From Pseudoroseomonas cervicalis (GTDB lineage: Bacteria; Pseudomonadota; Alphaproteobacteria; Acetobacterales; Acetobacteraceae), in contig NZ_JAUTAJ010000004.1 of NCBI RefSeq assembly GCF_030818485.1, forward strand, positions 971,001 through 1,035,000: a stretch of 64,000 bases of DNA. The letters are read 5' to 3'. The notes under the pieces are model-generated. The model was not told the origin of the DNA. It searched no databases and worked only from the letters and a program-made list of their open reading frames with translations. Positions 8,310 through 19,904 of this stretch are shown piece by piece; the stretch's first letter is position 1; each line of letters begins with the position of its first letter. The position numbers and the translations under genes are program-made.

Positions 8310-9094
8310 CAGGCGGCGTCCTTCGGCAGGGTCAGCGCGCGGAACACCGCGTCGAGCGAGGGGCCACGCCGCGCCAGCTCCACCGGCGTGGCATCGGCCA
8401 GCAGCTTGCCGCGCGCGATGATGATGGCGCGGGTGCAGATGGCCGAGACCTCCTCCAGGATATGGGTGGAGATGATGATGGCCTTCTGCGGCGCCATCTG
8501 CGCGATCAGCCGCCGCACCTCATGCTTCTGGTTGGGGTCGAGGCCGTCGGTCGGCTCGTCGAGCACCAGCACCGGCGGGTCGTGCAGCAGCGACTGGGCC
8601 AGGCCCACGCGGCGCTTGAAGCCCTTGGAGAGGGTCTCGATCGGCTGCAGCCGCACCTCCTCCAGCATGGTCAGCTTCATCGCATGGGCGACGCGGTCCG
8701 CGACCTCCGAGCCGCGATAGCCGCGGATGCGGGCGGCGAAGCCGAGAAAGGCGGTGACCGTCATCTCGGGATAGGTCGGCGCGCCTTCCGGCAGGTAGCC
8801 GAGATGGCGCTTGGCCTGGACGGGGCGGTCCACCACATCCTCGCCGCAGATGCGGGCGGTGCCGGCGGAGGGCGTCACGAAGCCCGCCAGCATCTTCATG
8901 GTGGTGGATTTGCCGGCGCCGTTCGGGCCCAGGAAGCCCAGCACCTCGCCCCGGGCCACGGTGAAGGACACGTCGTCGACGGCGGTGAAGCCGCCGAAGC
9001 GCTTGGTGAGGCGGTCGATCTCGATCAGCGCGGACAACCGGACATTCCCTGACAGCAGCGGACGGCCACCGGGTTTAATCGGGGCAGGGGGCAT
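8309..9094 (-). CDS. ABC transporter ATP-binding protein (GldA-like)
   Basis: A protein of 261 aa from the ATG at 9094. It has Walker A GPNGAGKST, signature LSKGFKRRVG, Walker B VLVLDEPTDGLD and the switch His in STHILEE. It energises the downstream permease. The start is uncertain: conserved sequence begins at LIEIDRLTKRFGG, and a TTG at 9037 preceded by AGGGA also fits. A weak promoter-like pair (TTGCAA near 9100-9095, TAAACC near 9078-9073, minus strand) would favour the later start. recG lies 61 bp upstream on the same strand. Confidence 0.88.
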   Translation of the reverse strand: MPPAPIKPGGRPLLSGNVRLSALIEIDRLTKRFGGFTAVDDVSFTVARGEVLGFLGPNGAGKSTTMKMLAGFVTPSAGTARICGEDVVDRPVQAKRHLGYLPEGAPTYPEMTVTAFLGFAARIRGYRGSEVADRVAHAMKLTMLEEVRLQPIETLSKGFKRRVGLAQSLLHDPPVLVLDEPTDGLDPNQKHEVRRLIAQMAPQKAIIISTHILEEVSAICTRAIIIARGKLLADATPVELARRGPSLDAVFRALTLPKDAA

Positions 9095-9155
9095 TGCAAC
9101 CCCTCGGCCTGTATCGAAGCGTCGCCCCGGGGGCGGCGAGGGAGGCTCCGGCGGC

Positions 9156-11237
9156 TCAGCCGGCCGCCAGCGGCGCCAGGGAGAGATCGTGGCCGAACAG
9201 CGCCAGCAGCAGCCGCGCGGCGCGCCCACGCGGCGTGGCGGCCAGCTCCGGGTCCTTCTCCAGCAGCAGGGCGGCATCCTGGTGTGCCATGCGGATCAGC
9301 CCGCCATGGCGCTGCGGGTCGGCCAGCCGCCGGCCGATCCGCCCGGCCTGCCGCACCCCCAGCGCATCGCCGCCGCCGCGATACTCCAGATCGGCATCCG
9401 CGATGACGAAGCCGTCCTGCGTCTCGCGCAGCACGGCCAGCCGCCGCTGCTCCGATTCGTTCAGCTCGGCCGAGGGCAGCAGCAGGCAGAAGCTCTGTGC
9501 CTTGCCGCGCCCGACCCGGCCGCGCAGCTGGTGCAGCGCCGCCAGGCCGAAGCGCTCCGCCTGCTCGATGATCATGATGGTGGCCTCGGGCACGTCGACG
9601 CCGACCTCGACCACGGTGGTGGCGACCAGCAGCTGGGCGCGGCCGGCGGCGAAATCCTGCAGCGCGGCCTCGCGCACCTCCAGCTTCTGCGCGCCATGGG
9701 CCAGGCGCACCTTGTCTCCGAAGAGGGCGGAGAGATCGGCGAAGGTGGTCTCGGCCGCGGCATTGTCGTGCTTCTCGCCCTCCTCGACGGCGCGCACCAC
9801 CCAATAGGCGCGATGGCCCTCGGCGAAGGCGGCGCGCAGCCGCGCCACCAGCTCCTCCCGCCGCTCGCGGCTGACGATGCGGGTGACGATGGGCTGGCGG
9901 CCGGCGGGCAGGCCTTCCAGCCGGCTCACCGCCATCTCGCCCCACTGGGTCAGCAGCAGGGTGCGGGGGATGGGGGTGGCGGTCATCACCAGCACGTCGG
10001 TGGTGCCCTTCTCGGTCAGCGCCAGGCGCTGGGCGACGCCGAAGCGGTGCTGCTCATCCACCACCGCGAGGCCGAGGTCGCGGAAGGCCACACCCTCCTC
10101 GATCAGCGCATGGGTGCCCACCACCAGGGGGATCGAGCCATCGGCGAGGCCGGCCAGCACGCGCTTGCGCTCCTTGCCCTTCACCGAGCCGGCCAGCAGG
10201 GCGCAGGGAACCCCGGCGGCGCCGGCGAGTTTCTCCAGCGTGCGCAGATGCTGGCGGGCGAGCAATTCGGTGGGCGCCATGAGGGCGGCCTGGGCGCCCC
10301 CCTCGACCGCGCGGAGCATGGCCATCACCGCGACCAGCGTCTTGCCCGCCCCCACATCCCCCTGCAGCAGCCGCAGCATGCGGCGCGGTGCCGCCAGATC
10401 GGCATCGATCTCGGCGATGGCCTTCGCCTGGCCGGCGGTCGGCTGATGGCCGAAGGCATGCAGCGCGGCGGCGCGCAGCCGGCTGTCGCCCGTCAGGGCG
10501 CGCCCCGGCCGTTGCAGCACGGTGCGGCGCACCAGCCCGACCGCCAGCTGGCCGGCCAGCAGCTCGTCATAGGCCAGGCGGTCGCGCGGCGTGTCGTCCG
10601 GCACCGCCTCCGGCGCCTGGATGGCGTGCAGCGCGGCGCCGAAGCCGGGCCAGCGGCGGCGCGCCAGCAGCGTCGCATCCTGCCATTCCGGCAGTGCCGG
10701 CAGCAGCGCCAGGGCATCGGCCATGGCGCGGCCAAGGTCGCGCTGGCCCAGCCCCTTGGCCAGCGGCCAGATCGGCTGCAGCGCCGGGATGACGTCCGGC
10801 GGCTCGACGAAATCCGGCGCGTCCATCTGCCAGCGGTCGCGGTAGCGCTTCACCCGGCCGGAGACGCGGCGCGGCGCGCCCTCCGGATAGGTGCGGCCCA
10901 GCCAGGCGCCGAGCCAGGAGCGGCGGCCGAAATAGATCAGGTCGATCGGCCCGTCCTCGGAGTCGCAGCGCACCGCCCAGGGCTGCACCGGGCTGCCGGG
11001 CGGGGTGACGCCCAGCACCCGCACCGGCAGGGTGGCGATCTCGCCTTCCCGGGGCTGGGTGTTGCGGCGGTCCTGGTAGCGCTCCGGCAGATGGAAGAGC
11101 AGGTCCATGACCCGCCCGCCCTCGACCAGCGCGGCCAGGCGCTTCCGCTTCTCCTCGGGCACGGGCAGGCTGTCGAGCGGCGCGAAAAGCGGCGCGGCGC
11201 GGTCCAGATCCGTCTCTCGGGCTGACACAATTCCCAT
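9156..11237 (-). CDS. recG: ATP-dependent DNA helicase RecG
   Basis: A 693-aa superfamily 2 helicase that remodels stalled replication forks and Holliday junctions. It has an N-terminal wedge/OB region (residues ~1-250), Walker A GDVGAGKT, motif II DEQH (VVDEQHRFGV), TATPIPRT, and QLRGRVGRG in the C-terminal lobe. Length matches the family. It is divergent from sdhE-mfd with only a 34-bp gap to the sdhE ATG, so the promoters must overlap. Mfd, a related helicase, is the second gene on the other side. Confidence 0.97.
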   Translation of the reverse strand: MGIVSARETDLDRAAPLFAPLDSLPVPEEKRKRLAALVEGGRVMDLLFHLPERYQDRRNTQPREGEIATLPVRVLGVTPPGSPVQPWAVRCDSEDGPIDLIYFGRRSWLGAWLGRTYPEGAPRRVSGRVKRYRDRWQMDAPDFVEPPDVIPALQPIWPLAKGLGQRDLGRAMADALALLPALPEWQDATLLARRRWPGFGAALHAIQAPEAVPDDTPRDRLAYDELLAGQLAVGLVRRTVLQRPGRALTGDSRLRAAALHAFGHQPTAGQAKAIAEIDADLAAPRRMLRLLQGDVGAGKTLVAVMAMLRAVEGGAQAALMAPTELLARQHLRTLEKLAGAAGVPCALLAGSVKGKERKRVLAGLADGSIPLVVGTHALIEEGVAFRDLGLAVVDEQHRFGVAQRLALTEKGTTDVLVMTATPIPRTLLLTQWGEMAVSRLEGLPAGRQPIVTRIVSRERREELVARLRAAFAEGHRAYWVVRAVEEGEKHDNAAAETTFADLSALFGDKVRLAHGAQKLEVREAALQDFAAGRAQLLVATTVVEVGVDVPEATIMIIEQAERFGLAALHQLRGRVGRGKAQSFCLLLPSAELNESEQRRLAVLRETQDGFVIADADLEYRGGGDALGVRQAGRIGRRLADPQRHGGLIRMAHQDAALLLEKDPELAATPRGRAARLLLALFGHDLSLAPLAAG

Positions 11238-11271
11238 CCCCCTCTATATGCCAGCCTCCAGAGGCGCCGAC

Positions 11272-11606
11272 ATGTCCCAGACCGATCAAAACAGCCATCC
11301 TTCCGCCCCCGATCTGTCCCCGCGCCGCCGGCGCCTGGTGTTCCGCGCCACGCATCGCGGCACCAAGGAGACGGATCTGATGGTGGGCGGCTTCGTCACC
11401 CGCAACATCGCCACCTTCTCGGAGGCCGAGCTGGACGAGCTCGAGGGGGTGCTGGAGCTGCTCGATGTCGATCTGGCGGATTGGCTCTCCGGCCGCCGCC
11501 CGATCCCGGCCGAGGTGATGACCCCGATGCTGGCCCGCATGGCCGAGGAATGCTCGCGCTCCGGCGCCGGCCTGCCGGATGCGGTGCGGGAGGCCGCGCC
11601 GCGCGG

Positions 11607-11610
<4 letters not shown>
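11272..11610 (+). CDS. sdhE: Succinate dehydrogenase assembly factor SdhE (FAD assembly factor)
   Basis: A small 112-aa cytosolic protein that promotes covalent flavinylation of SdhA. The hallmark RGTKETDLMVGGF (RGxxExD) lies near residue 29, followed by the acidic helical segment EAELDELEGVLELLDVDLADWL. The ATG at 11272 is preceded by GAGGC; another ATG at 11248 is possible but lies in the short divergent promoter region. The stop overlaps the mfd start (ATGA). The recG-sdhE-mfd layout is common in alphaproteobacteria. Confidence 0.93.
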
Positions 11611-15074
<3,464 letters not shown>

Positions 15075-15105
15075 GTGGGCAGGGCGCGGCCGGGCCGGCC
15101 GCGCC

Positions 15106-15792
15106 TCAGAACTCCGCGGCTTCGGCCAGCGCCACGTCGATCAGCCGCTCCAGCACCTCCGGCTCCTGCGCGCCGGCGATGGCATGGCCGGATTCCTGGC
15201 CCGGCCGGCCGCTCATGACGAAGCAGGGCACGCCATTGATGCCGAGGCGGTGGGCACGGAGATTCTCGGCATGCACCGCGTCGCTCTCCAGCCCGCTGGC
15301 CAGGAAGCGCAGCGCGGTGCGCCGGTCCAGCCCGTGCTGCGCTGCCAGCAGGGCCAGTGCGTCATGGCTGCCGATATCCACGCCCTCGCAGAAATGCGCC
15401 ACGAACAGCGCATCCACCATGGCATCCGCCACGCCGTGCTGCGCCGCCAGCCGCACCAGCCGGTGCGCATCCACCGAGGCCGGGATGCGCTGGATGCGGT
15501 CGAAGCGGAAGGCGATGCCCTCTGCCACGCCGAGATCCGTCATGGTGGCGTGCAGCCGGCGGGCGCGTTCCTCGCCGCCGAATTTGCGCGCCATGTAGTC
15601 CTGCCGCTGCACGCCGGCCGCGCCCAGATCGGGGTTCAGCAGGAAGGGCCGCCAGCGGATCTCGGCCGACAGCTCCGGCCGCCGCGCCAGGGCCCGGCGC
15701 AGCCGGCGCGTGCCCAGGAAGCACCAGGGGCAGACCAGGTCGAACACCACCTCGATCTCGAGATGGGGGCGGGGCGGGGAGATCAGGTTCAC
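15106..15792 (-). CDS. DsbA-family thioredoxin-fold oxidoreductase (FrnE-like)
   Basis: A 228-aa protein with CPWC at residues 21-24 (FDLVCPWCFLGTRRL), an inserted helical domain, and GVPCFVMSG carrying the cis-Pro after a Val. This is the FrnE/2-hydroxychromene-2-carboxylate-isomerase-like branch of DSBA. There is no signal peptide, so it is probably cytosolic, acting as a disulfide reductase/isomerase or glutathione-dependent enzyme. It converges with mfd, 31 bp away. The exact substrate is unknown. Confidence 0.85.
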   Translation of the reverse strand: MNLISPPRPHLEIEVVFDLVCPWCFLGTRRLRRALARRPELSAEIRWRPFLLNPDLGAAGVQRQDYMARKFGGEERARRLHATMTDLGVAEGIAFRFDRIQRIPASVDAHRLVRLAAQHGVADAMVDALFVAHFCEGVDIGSHDALALLAAQHGLDRRTALRFLASGLESDAVHAENLRAHRLGINGVPCFVMSGRPGQESGHAIAGAQEPEVLERLIDVALAEAAEF

Positions 15793-15890
15793 CCCCCGCT
15801 TATAGGCCAGATCGCGCGGCGCTTCATCCCGCCCCGCAACGGCTGTGTGGAGCGATTCGTTTTTGCCAGGATCGTGGTGAATCAGGCTTG

Positions 15891-15943
15891 TAGGAGAGAG
15901 TCCTGACTCCTAGTTTGAATGAACCTCGGATAAGGCATTCAAA
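15891..15943 (+). promoter_or_regulatory. Two inverted repeats just upstream of the membrane-hydrolase start
   Basis: TAGGAG (15891-15896) pairs with CTCCTA (15907-15912), and TTTGAATG (15914-15921) pairs perfectly with CATTCAAA (15936-15943). The second hairpin ends 6 nt before the ATG at 15950, where no clear Shine-Dalgarno sequence is visible. The patch is AT-richer than its surroundings. It may be an operator or an RNA hairpin controlling translation; function is inferred only. Confidence 0.4.
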
Positions 15944-15949
15944 GACTTC

Positions 15950-16612
15950 ATGATGGCGGGGTCGCATATCGCGCTGGGGGCCGCCGCTTGGTTCGTCGCG
16001 GCCCCGCGGCTGGGGCTTCCCGCCCTCGACCCCGCGCTGCTCGGCCTCGCGGTGTTCGGTGCGCTGCTGCCCGATATCGACCATCCGAAATCCTGGCTGG
16101 GCAAGCGGCTGCGCCCGGTCTCCACGGTTTTCGCGACGCTGTTCGGGCATCGCGGCGTCACCCATTCGCTGCTGGCGGTGGTGGGCTGCGCCGTGCTGCT
16201 GCTGCGGCAGGAGGTGCCGCTGGCCATCGCCGCGCCCCTTGTGGTGGGCTACCTGTCGCATCTGGCGGCCGATCTGCTGACGCCGGCCGGGCTGCGCCTG
16301 GCCTGGCCGCTGCGCGGCACCTATGCGCTGCCGCTCTGCCGCAGCGGCTCCCCCTTCGAGCCGCTGGTGGTGGCGCTGGCGCTCTCCTGGGCCTGGGGCA
16401 GCACGCATGAGCAGATCAACTGGCATGCCGGGTTGCGCGCCACCGGCGTGTGCCGGGTGCTGGGGCCGCAGCTGCCGGCGGTGTGCCCGCCCCACGCGCC
16501 GCCGGTCGCCGGCGTGGCGCGGCCGGATCTGGAGAGCGCCTGGCAGGGGCTGCGGCAATCGGGGGAGACGCTGCTGGCGCGCAACGGGCTGCGCAGCCCC
16601 GCCACCAATTAG
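15950..16612 (+). CDS. Metal-dependent membrane hydrolase, YdjM/LexA-binding-like family
   Basis: A 220-aa protein with 4-5 hydrophobic segments. The conserved metal-site motifs are SHIALGAA near residue 5, GALLPDIDHPKS near 37, HRGVTHSL near 64 and HLAADLLTPAG near 104. These belong to the DUF457/YdjM family of inner-membrane putative metal-dependent hydrolases. Substrate unknown. Two ATG codons (15950, 15953) are equally possible. The C-terminal ~70 residues, after the membrane part, are soluble and less conserved. Confidence 0.82.
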   Translation: MMAGSHIALGAAAWFVAAPRLGLPALDPALLGLAVFGALLPDIDHPKSWLGKRLRPVSTVFATLFGHRGVTHSLLAVVGCAVLLLRQEVPLAIAAPLVVGYLSHLAADLLTPAGLRLAWPLRGTYALPLCRSGSPFEPLVVALALSWAWGSTHEQINWHAGLRATGVCRVLGPQLPAVCPPHAPPVAGVARPDLESAWQGLRQSGETLLARNGLRSPATN

Positions 16613-16673
16613 CGCCCCTCGACCATGTCGGCGGAAGCGGCTATCCCGCCAGGGCAGGGCGCGGATCGCCCCT

Positions 16674-16763
16674 GGATGGGTGGCCGAGTGGTTTAAGGCA
16701 GCGGTCTTGAAAACCGCCGTAGGTGCAAGCCTACCGTGGGTTCGAATCCCACCCCATCCGCCA
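16674..16763 (+). tRNA. tRNA-Ser (anticodon TGA)
   Basis: A 90-nt gene with acceptor GGATGGG/CCCATCC, D-arm TGGCCGAGTGG, anticodon loop CTTGAAA (TGA), long class II variable arm CCGTAGGTGCAAGCCTACCG, T-arm GTGGGTTCGAATCCCAC, discriminator G and an encoded CCA. A promoter-like pair lies upstream (TCGACC near 16619, CTATCC near 16641). No integrase or duplicated 3' end was seen nearby. Confidence 0.97.
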
Positions 16764-16876
16764 TGCGGTTCGCGCCCCCGCCAGCGCCATGATCGCGCCA
16801 TGACATTCCGGCATCCGGGCGCGTAAACCCGGCCGCCATTGCCGCGTTACCGCTTGCGCCGCGAGAAGGAAGAACC

Positions 16877-17926
16877 ATGCGCGCCCTTGCGACGACCCTG
16901 TTCCTGTCCTGCGCCGTGCTGGCCAGCCCTGGCTGGACCGGCCCCGCTCTGGCGCAATCCCCCCTGAACCCGCTGCGGCCGGCGCCGGTGCCGGGGGACA
17001 GCCCGCCGCCGCCCGATCCGCGCGGGACCTTCACCTTCTCGATCGAGAACGACATGTTCGGCGGCAGCGACCGCTACTACACCAACGGCTTCCAGTTCGC
17101 TTGGCGCTCGCCCTCGGCCGACCTGCCGGAGCCGCTGACCTGGCTGAACGACCGGCTGGACTGGATGATGGGCCCGGGCACGCTGCGCTGGGGCGTGGCC
17201 TTCGGCCAGAGCCTCTACACCCCGCAGGACACCGAGACGACGCAGCCCAGCCTGCGCGACCGCCCCTATGCCGCCTTCCTCTATGGCGCGCTGACGCTGA
17301 ACCGCATCACCGAGCGTACCTCCAGCACCTTCGAGCTGCAGCTGGGTGTGGTCGGTCCCTCGGCGCTCGGCGAGTTCGTGCAGAACAACTACCACGACCT
17401 GATCAATGTCGATCAGGTCAATGGCTGGCGCACCCAGCTGAAGGACGAGCCCGCGATCAACGCCATCGTCGAGCGCAAGCTGCGCCTGCCGCTGGGCGAG
17501 ATCGCCGGCATGCAGATGGAGGCCATCCCCGCCGTCACGCTGAGCCTGGGCAATGTCGCGACCTATGCCGGGGCGGGCGGGCTGCTGCGCATCGGCCAGG
17601 GGCTGGAGGCGGATTACGGCCCGCCGCGCATCCGCCCGGCGCTGGCCGGCTCGCACTGGATCCAGCCGCGGCAGGATTTCGGCTGGTATGTTTTCGTGGG
17701 CGCCGATGGCCGCGCCGTGGCGCGCGACATCTTCCTCGACGGCAACACCTGGCGGGAGAGCCGCAGCGTCGACAAGCGCATCCTGGTGGGCGATTTCCAG
17801 GCCGGCGTCGCCGTGCTGTGGCGCGGCATGCGCTTCGCCTACACCCAGGTCTGGCGCTCGGAGGAGTTCTACGGCCAGCAGGGCACGCAGAGCTTCGGCT
17901 CGATCAGCGTATCCTTCCGTTTCTGA
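16877..17926 (+). CDS. LpxR-like lipid A deacylase, outer-membrane beta-barrel (DUF2219)
   Basis: A 349-aa protein with a signal peptide (cleavage after GPALA, residue 26). FSIENDMFGGSDRYYTNGFQFAW matches the N-terminal LpxR signature, and GPSALGEFVQNNYHDLI carries the conserved Gln-Asn...His segment. It ends in Phe, as outer-membrane barrels do. LpxR removes the 3'-acyloxyacyl chain of lipid A in a Ca2+-dependent reaction, so this gene probably tunes the outer-leaflet lipid. RBS AAGGA precedes the ATG. It stands alone between tRNA-Ser and the murein hydrolase gene. Confidence 0.85.
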   Translation: MRALATTLFLSCAVLASPGWTGPALAQSPLNPLRPAPVPGDSPPPPDPRGTFTFSIENDMFGGSDRYYTNGFQFAWRSPSADLPEPLTWLNDRLDWMMGPGTLRWGVAFGQSLYTPQDTETTQPSLRDRPYAAFLYGALTLNRITERTSSTFELQLGVVGPSALGEFVQNNYHDLINVDQVNGWRTQLKDEPAINAIVERKLRLPLGEIAGMQMEAIPAVTLSLGNVATYAGAGGLLRIGQGLEADYGPPRIRPALAGSHWIQPRQDFGWYVFVGADGRAVARDIFLDGNTWRESRSVDKRILVGDFQAGVAVLWRGMRFAYTQVWRSEEFYGQQGTQSFGSISVSFRF

Positions 17927-17976
17927 AGGCCTTAGCCGGTTGCGGGGAGGGTGCCGGCCGTGGCACCTCTCCCTCC

Positions 17977-18948
17977 ATGCCGATGCGCCGCACCCTGCTG
18001 ACCCTGACCCCGGCGCTGGCCCTCGCGGCCACCGCCCCGGCCCTGGCCGCGCAGGAGAGCTTCGAGGCCTTCCTGGGCGGCGTCTCGCGTGAGGCGGAGG
18101 GGCAGGGCGTCGCGCCCGCTCTGCTGCGCCGCGCCTTCGCCGGCCTCGCCCCCAACCAGCGCGTGCTGGAGCTGGACCGGCGCCAGGCCGAGTTCACCCT
18201 GAGCTGGGAACGCTATCGCGACGGGCGGCTGGTGCCGCAGCGCATCGGCCAGGGCCGCCGCATGGCGGAACAGCATGCCGAGCTGCTGCAGCGCATCGCC
18301 GCGCGCTACGCCGTCTCCCCCCGCATCATCCTGGCGGTCTGGGGACTGGAGACCAATTACGGTGGCTTCACCGGCAATTTCAGCACCATCCAGGCGCTGG
18401 CGACACTGGCCTGGGATGGCCGCCGCAGCGCCTTCTTCCGGCGCGAGCTGCTGGCGGCGCTGCAGATCCTGCAGCAGGGCGATGTGACGCCAGAGAAGAT
18501 GCGCGGCAGCCATGCCGGCGCCATGGGCCATCCGCAATTCATGCCGACCAGCTTCCAGGCGCTCGCCGTGGATTTCGACGGCGACGGGCGGCGCGACATC
18601 TGGGACAGCCGGGCCGATGCGCTGGCCTCCATCGCCAACTACCTGGCGCATCATGGCTGGCGCGGCGATGAGCGCTGGGGGCGGGAGGTGACGCTGCCGC
18701 CGGGCTTCGACACCGCCCAGGCCGGCCGTGCCACAAGCCGCCCCTTGCGCGACTGGCTGGGCCAGGGCGTCGCCGCCGCCGATGGCAGCGAGCTGCCGCC
18801 GCTGGAGATGCAGACCTCGATCCTGCTGCCCGACGGGCCGGGCGGGCAGGCCTTCGCGGTCTATCCGAATTTCCACGTCATCCGTCGCTACAACCCCTCC
18901 GATTTCTATGCCCTGGCGATCGGGCTGCTGTCCGACCAGGTGGGCTGA
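17977..18948 (+). CDS. Lytic murein transglycosylase, MltB family
   Basis: A 323-aa exported protein (signal peptide ending APALAAQ) with an SLT_2 domain. The catalytic Glu lies in VWGLETNYGGF, followed by AMGHPQFMPTSF, DFDGDGRRDIW and NYLAHHGW, all MltB hallmarks. It cleaves glycan strands with 1,6-anhydroMurNAc formation. No lipobox is seen, so it is likely periplasmic and soluble. It heads a run of cell-wall genes with rlpA (6-bp gap) and dacC. A second in-frame ATG at 17983 is an alternative start. Confidence 0.92.
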   Translation: MPMRRTLLTLTPALALAATAPALAAQESFEAFLGGVSREAEGQGVAPALLRRAFAGLAPNQRVLELDRRQAEFTLSWERYRDGRLVPQRIGQGRRMAEQHAELLQRIAARYAVSPRIILAVWGLETNYGGFTGNFSTIQALATLAWDGRRSAFFRRELLAALQILQQGDVTPEKMRGSHAGAMGHPQFMPTSFQALAVDFDGDGRRDIWDSRADALASIANYLAHHGWRGDERWGREVTLPPGFDTAQAGRATSRPLRDWLGQGVAAADGSELPPLEMQTSILLPDGPGGQAFAVYPNFHVIRRYNPSDFYALAIGLLSDQVG

Positions 18949-18954
18949 GGCGCC

Positions 18955-19866
18955 ATGGCACGCATCCGGATCCTGCTGCTCTCCCTCGCGCTGCCCCTGG
19001 CGCTGGCCGCCGCCTGCACCCGCCAGGCACCGCCGCCGCCGGCCGCGCAGCCGCGCTACATGGTCGGCGAACCCTATGCGATGGGCGGAATCTGGTCCTA
19101 TCCGCGCGAGGATTTCGCGCTGCAGGAAACCGGGCTGGCGGCGGTGGTCGCCGATGCCCGCGCCGGCCGCCGCACCAGCAATGGCGAGATCTGGGATCCC
19201 TCGGCGCTGGTCGCCGCGCATCGCACCCTGCAGCTGCCGGCCATCCTGCAGGTGACCAATCTGGAGAATGGCCGGCAGCTGCGGCTGCGGGTGAATGACC
19301 GCGGCCCGGCCCAGCCGGGGCGGGTGCTCGGCCTGTCGCGCCGCGCGGCGGAGCTGCTGGGCGTGCCGGCGGCGGGCGGCACCCAGCTCTCCATCGCGGT
19401 GGATGGCGATGCCTCCCGCGCCCTGGCCGGTGGCCTGCCGCAGGCCGAGAGCCGGGCGCTGCCCGTCGCCACCGCGCCGCGCGCCGCGCTGGAGAGCGAA
19501 TCCCTGGCCCCGCCGCCCGGCGCCCAGGCCGCCGGGCGGGTGCGGGAAGGCCGCGCCGGCCCCGCCATCGCCGCCCTGCCAGAGGCCAGCGCCAGCAGCG
19601 TGCCGGAGCGCTTGCCGGAGCAGGTGCTGCAGGGCTATGCGCGGCCCGGGCGGCTCTATGTCCAGGCCAGCAGCTTCACCAACCGCGCCGATGCGCAGCG
19701 CCAGGCGGCGCGCATCGGCGGCGCGCGGGTGGAGCCCTTCGGCCCGCCGCGCCGCCCGGAATACCGTGTCCGCCTCGGCCCCTTCACGACGCCTTCGGAA
19801 GCCGACAGGGCTCTTGAGATGGTGCACCGCTCGGGCGTATCGGAAGCCCGTATCCTGGTCGACTGA
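18955..19866 (+). CDS. rlpA: RlpA-family septal ring protein / lytic transglycosylase with SPOR domain
   Basis: A 303-aa protein with a signal sequence and likely lipidation Cys21 (LALAAACT). The double-psi beta-barrel domain (residues ~38-145) has GRRTSNGEIWD, AAHRTLQLP and VNDRGPAQPGRVLGLSRRAAELLG. After a Pro/Ala-rich linker the C-terminal SPOR domain (residues ~230-303) has GRLYVQASSFTNRADAQRQAARIG. SPOR domains bind denuded septal glycan. The lipobox is slightly off consensus (Ala at -3). Confidence 0.9.
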   Translation: MARIRILLLSLALPLALAAACTRQAPPPPAAQPRYMVGEPYAMGGIWSYPREDFALQETGLAAVVADARAGRRTSNGEIWDPSALVAAHRTLQLPAILQVTNLENGRQLRLRVNDRGPAQPGRVLGLSRRAAELLGVPAAGGTQLSIAVDGDASRALAGGLPQAESRALPVATAPRAALESESLAPPPGAQAAGRVREGRAGPAIAALPEASASSVPERLPEQVLQGYARPGRLYVQASSFTNRADAQRQAARIGGARVEPFGPPRRPEYRVRLGPFTTPSEADRALEMVHRSGVSEARILVD

Positions 19867-19904
19867 GCAGCGGCCAACTGAGTTTCGAATAGGAGATTTC
19901 CGCG

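Noticed and set aside
4620..8720. A very long open frame (over 1300 codons) on the plus strand
   Set aside because: It runs antisense to the NUDIX/DUF4340/GldG/permease/ATPase genes, has low-complexity Gln/Ala/Arg-rich composition and no domain motif. It is a shadow frame typical of very GC-rich DNA.
16674..16876. tRNA-Ser as an integration site
   Set aside because: No integrase, no repeated tRNA 3' end and ordinary composition on both sides; the neighbouring genes look native.
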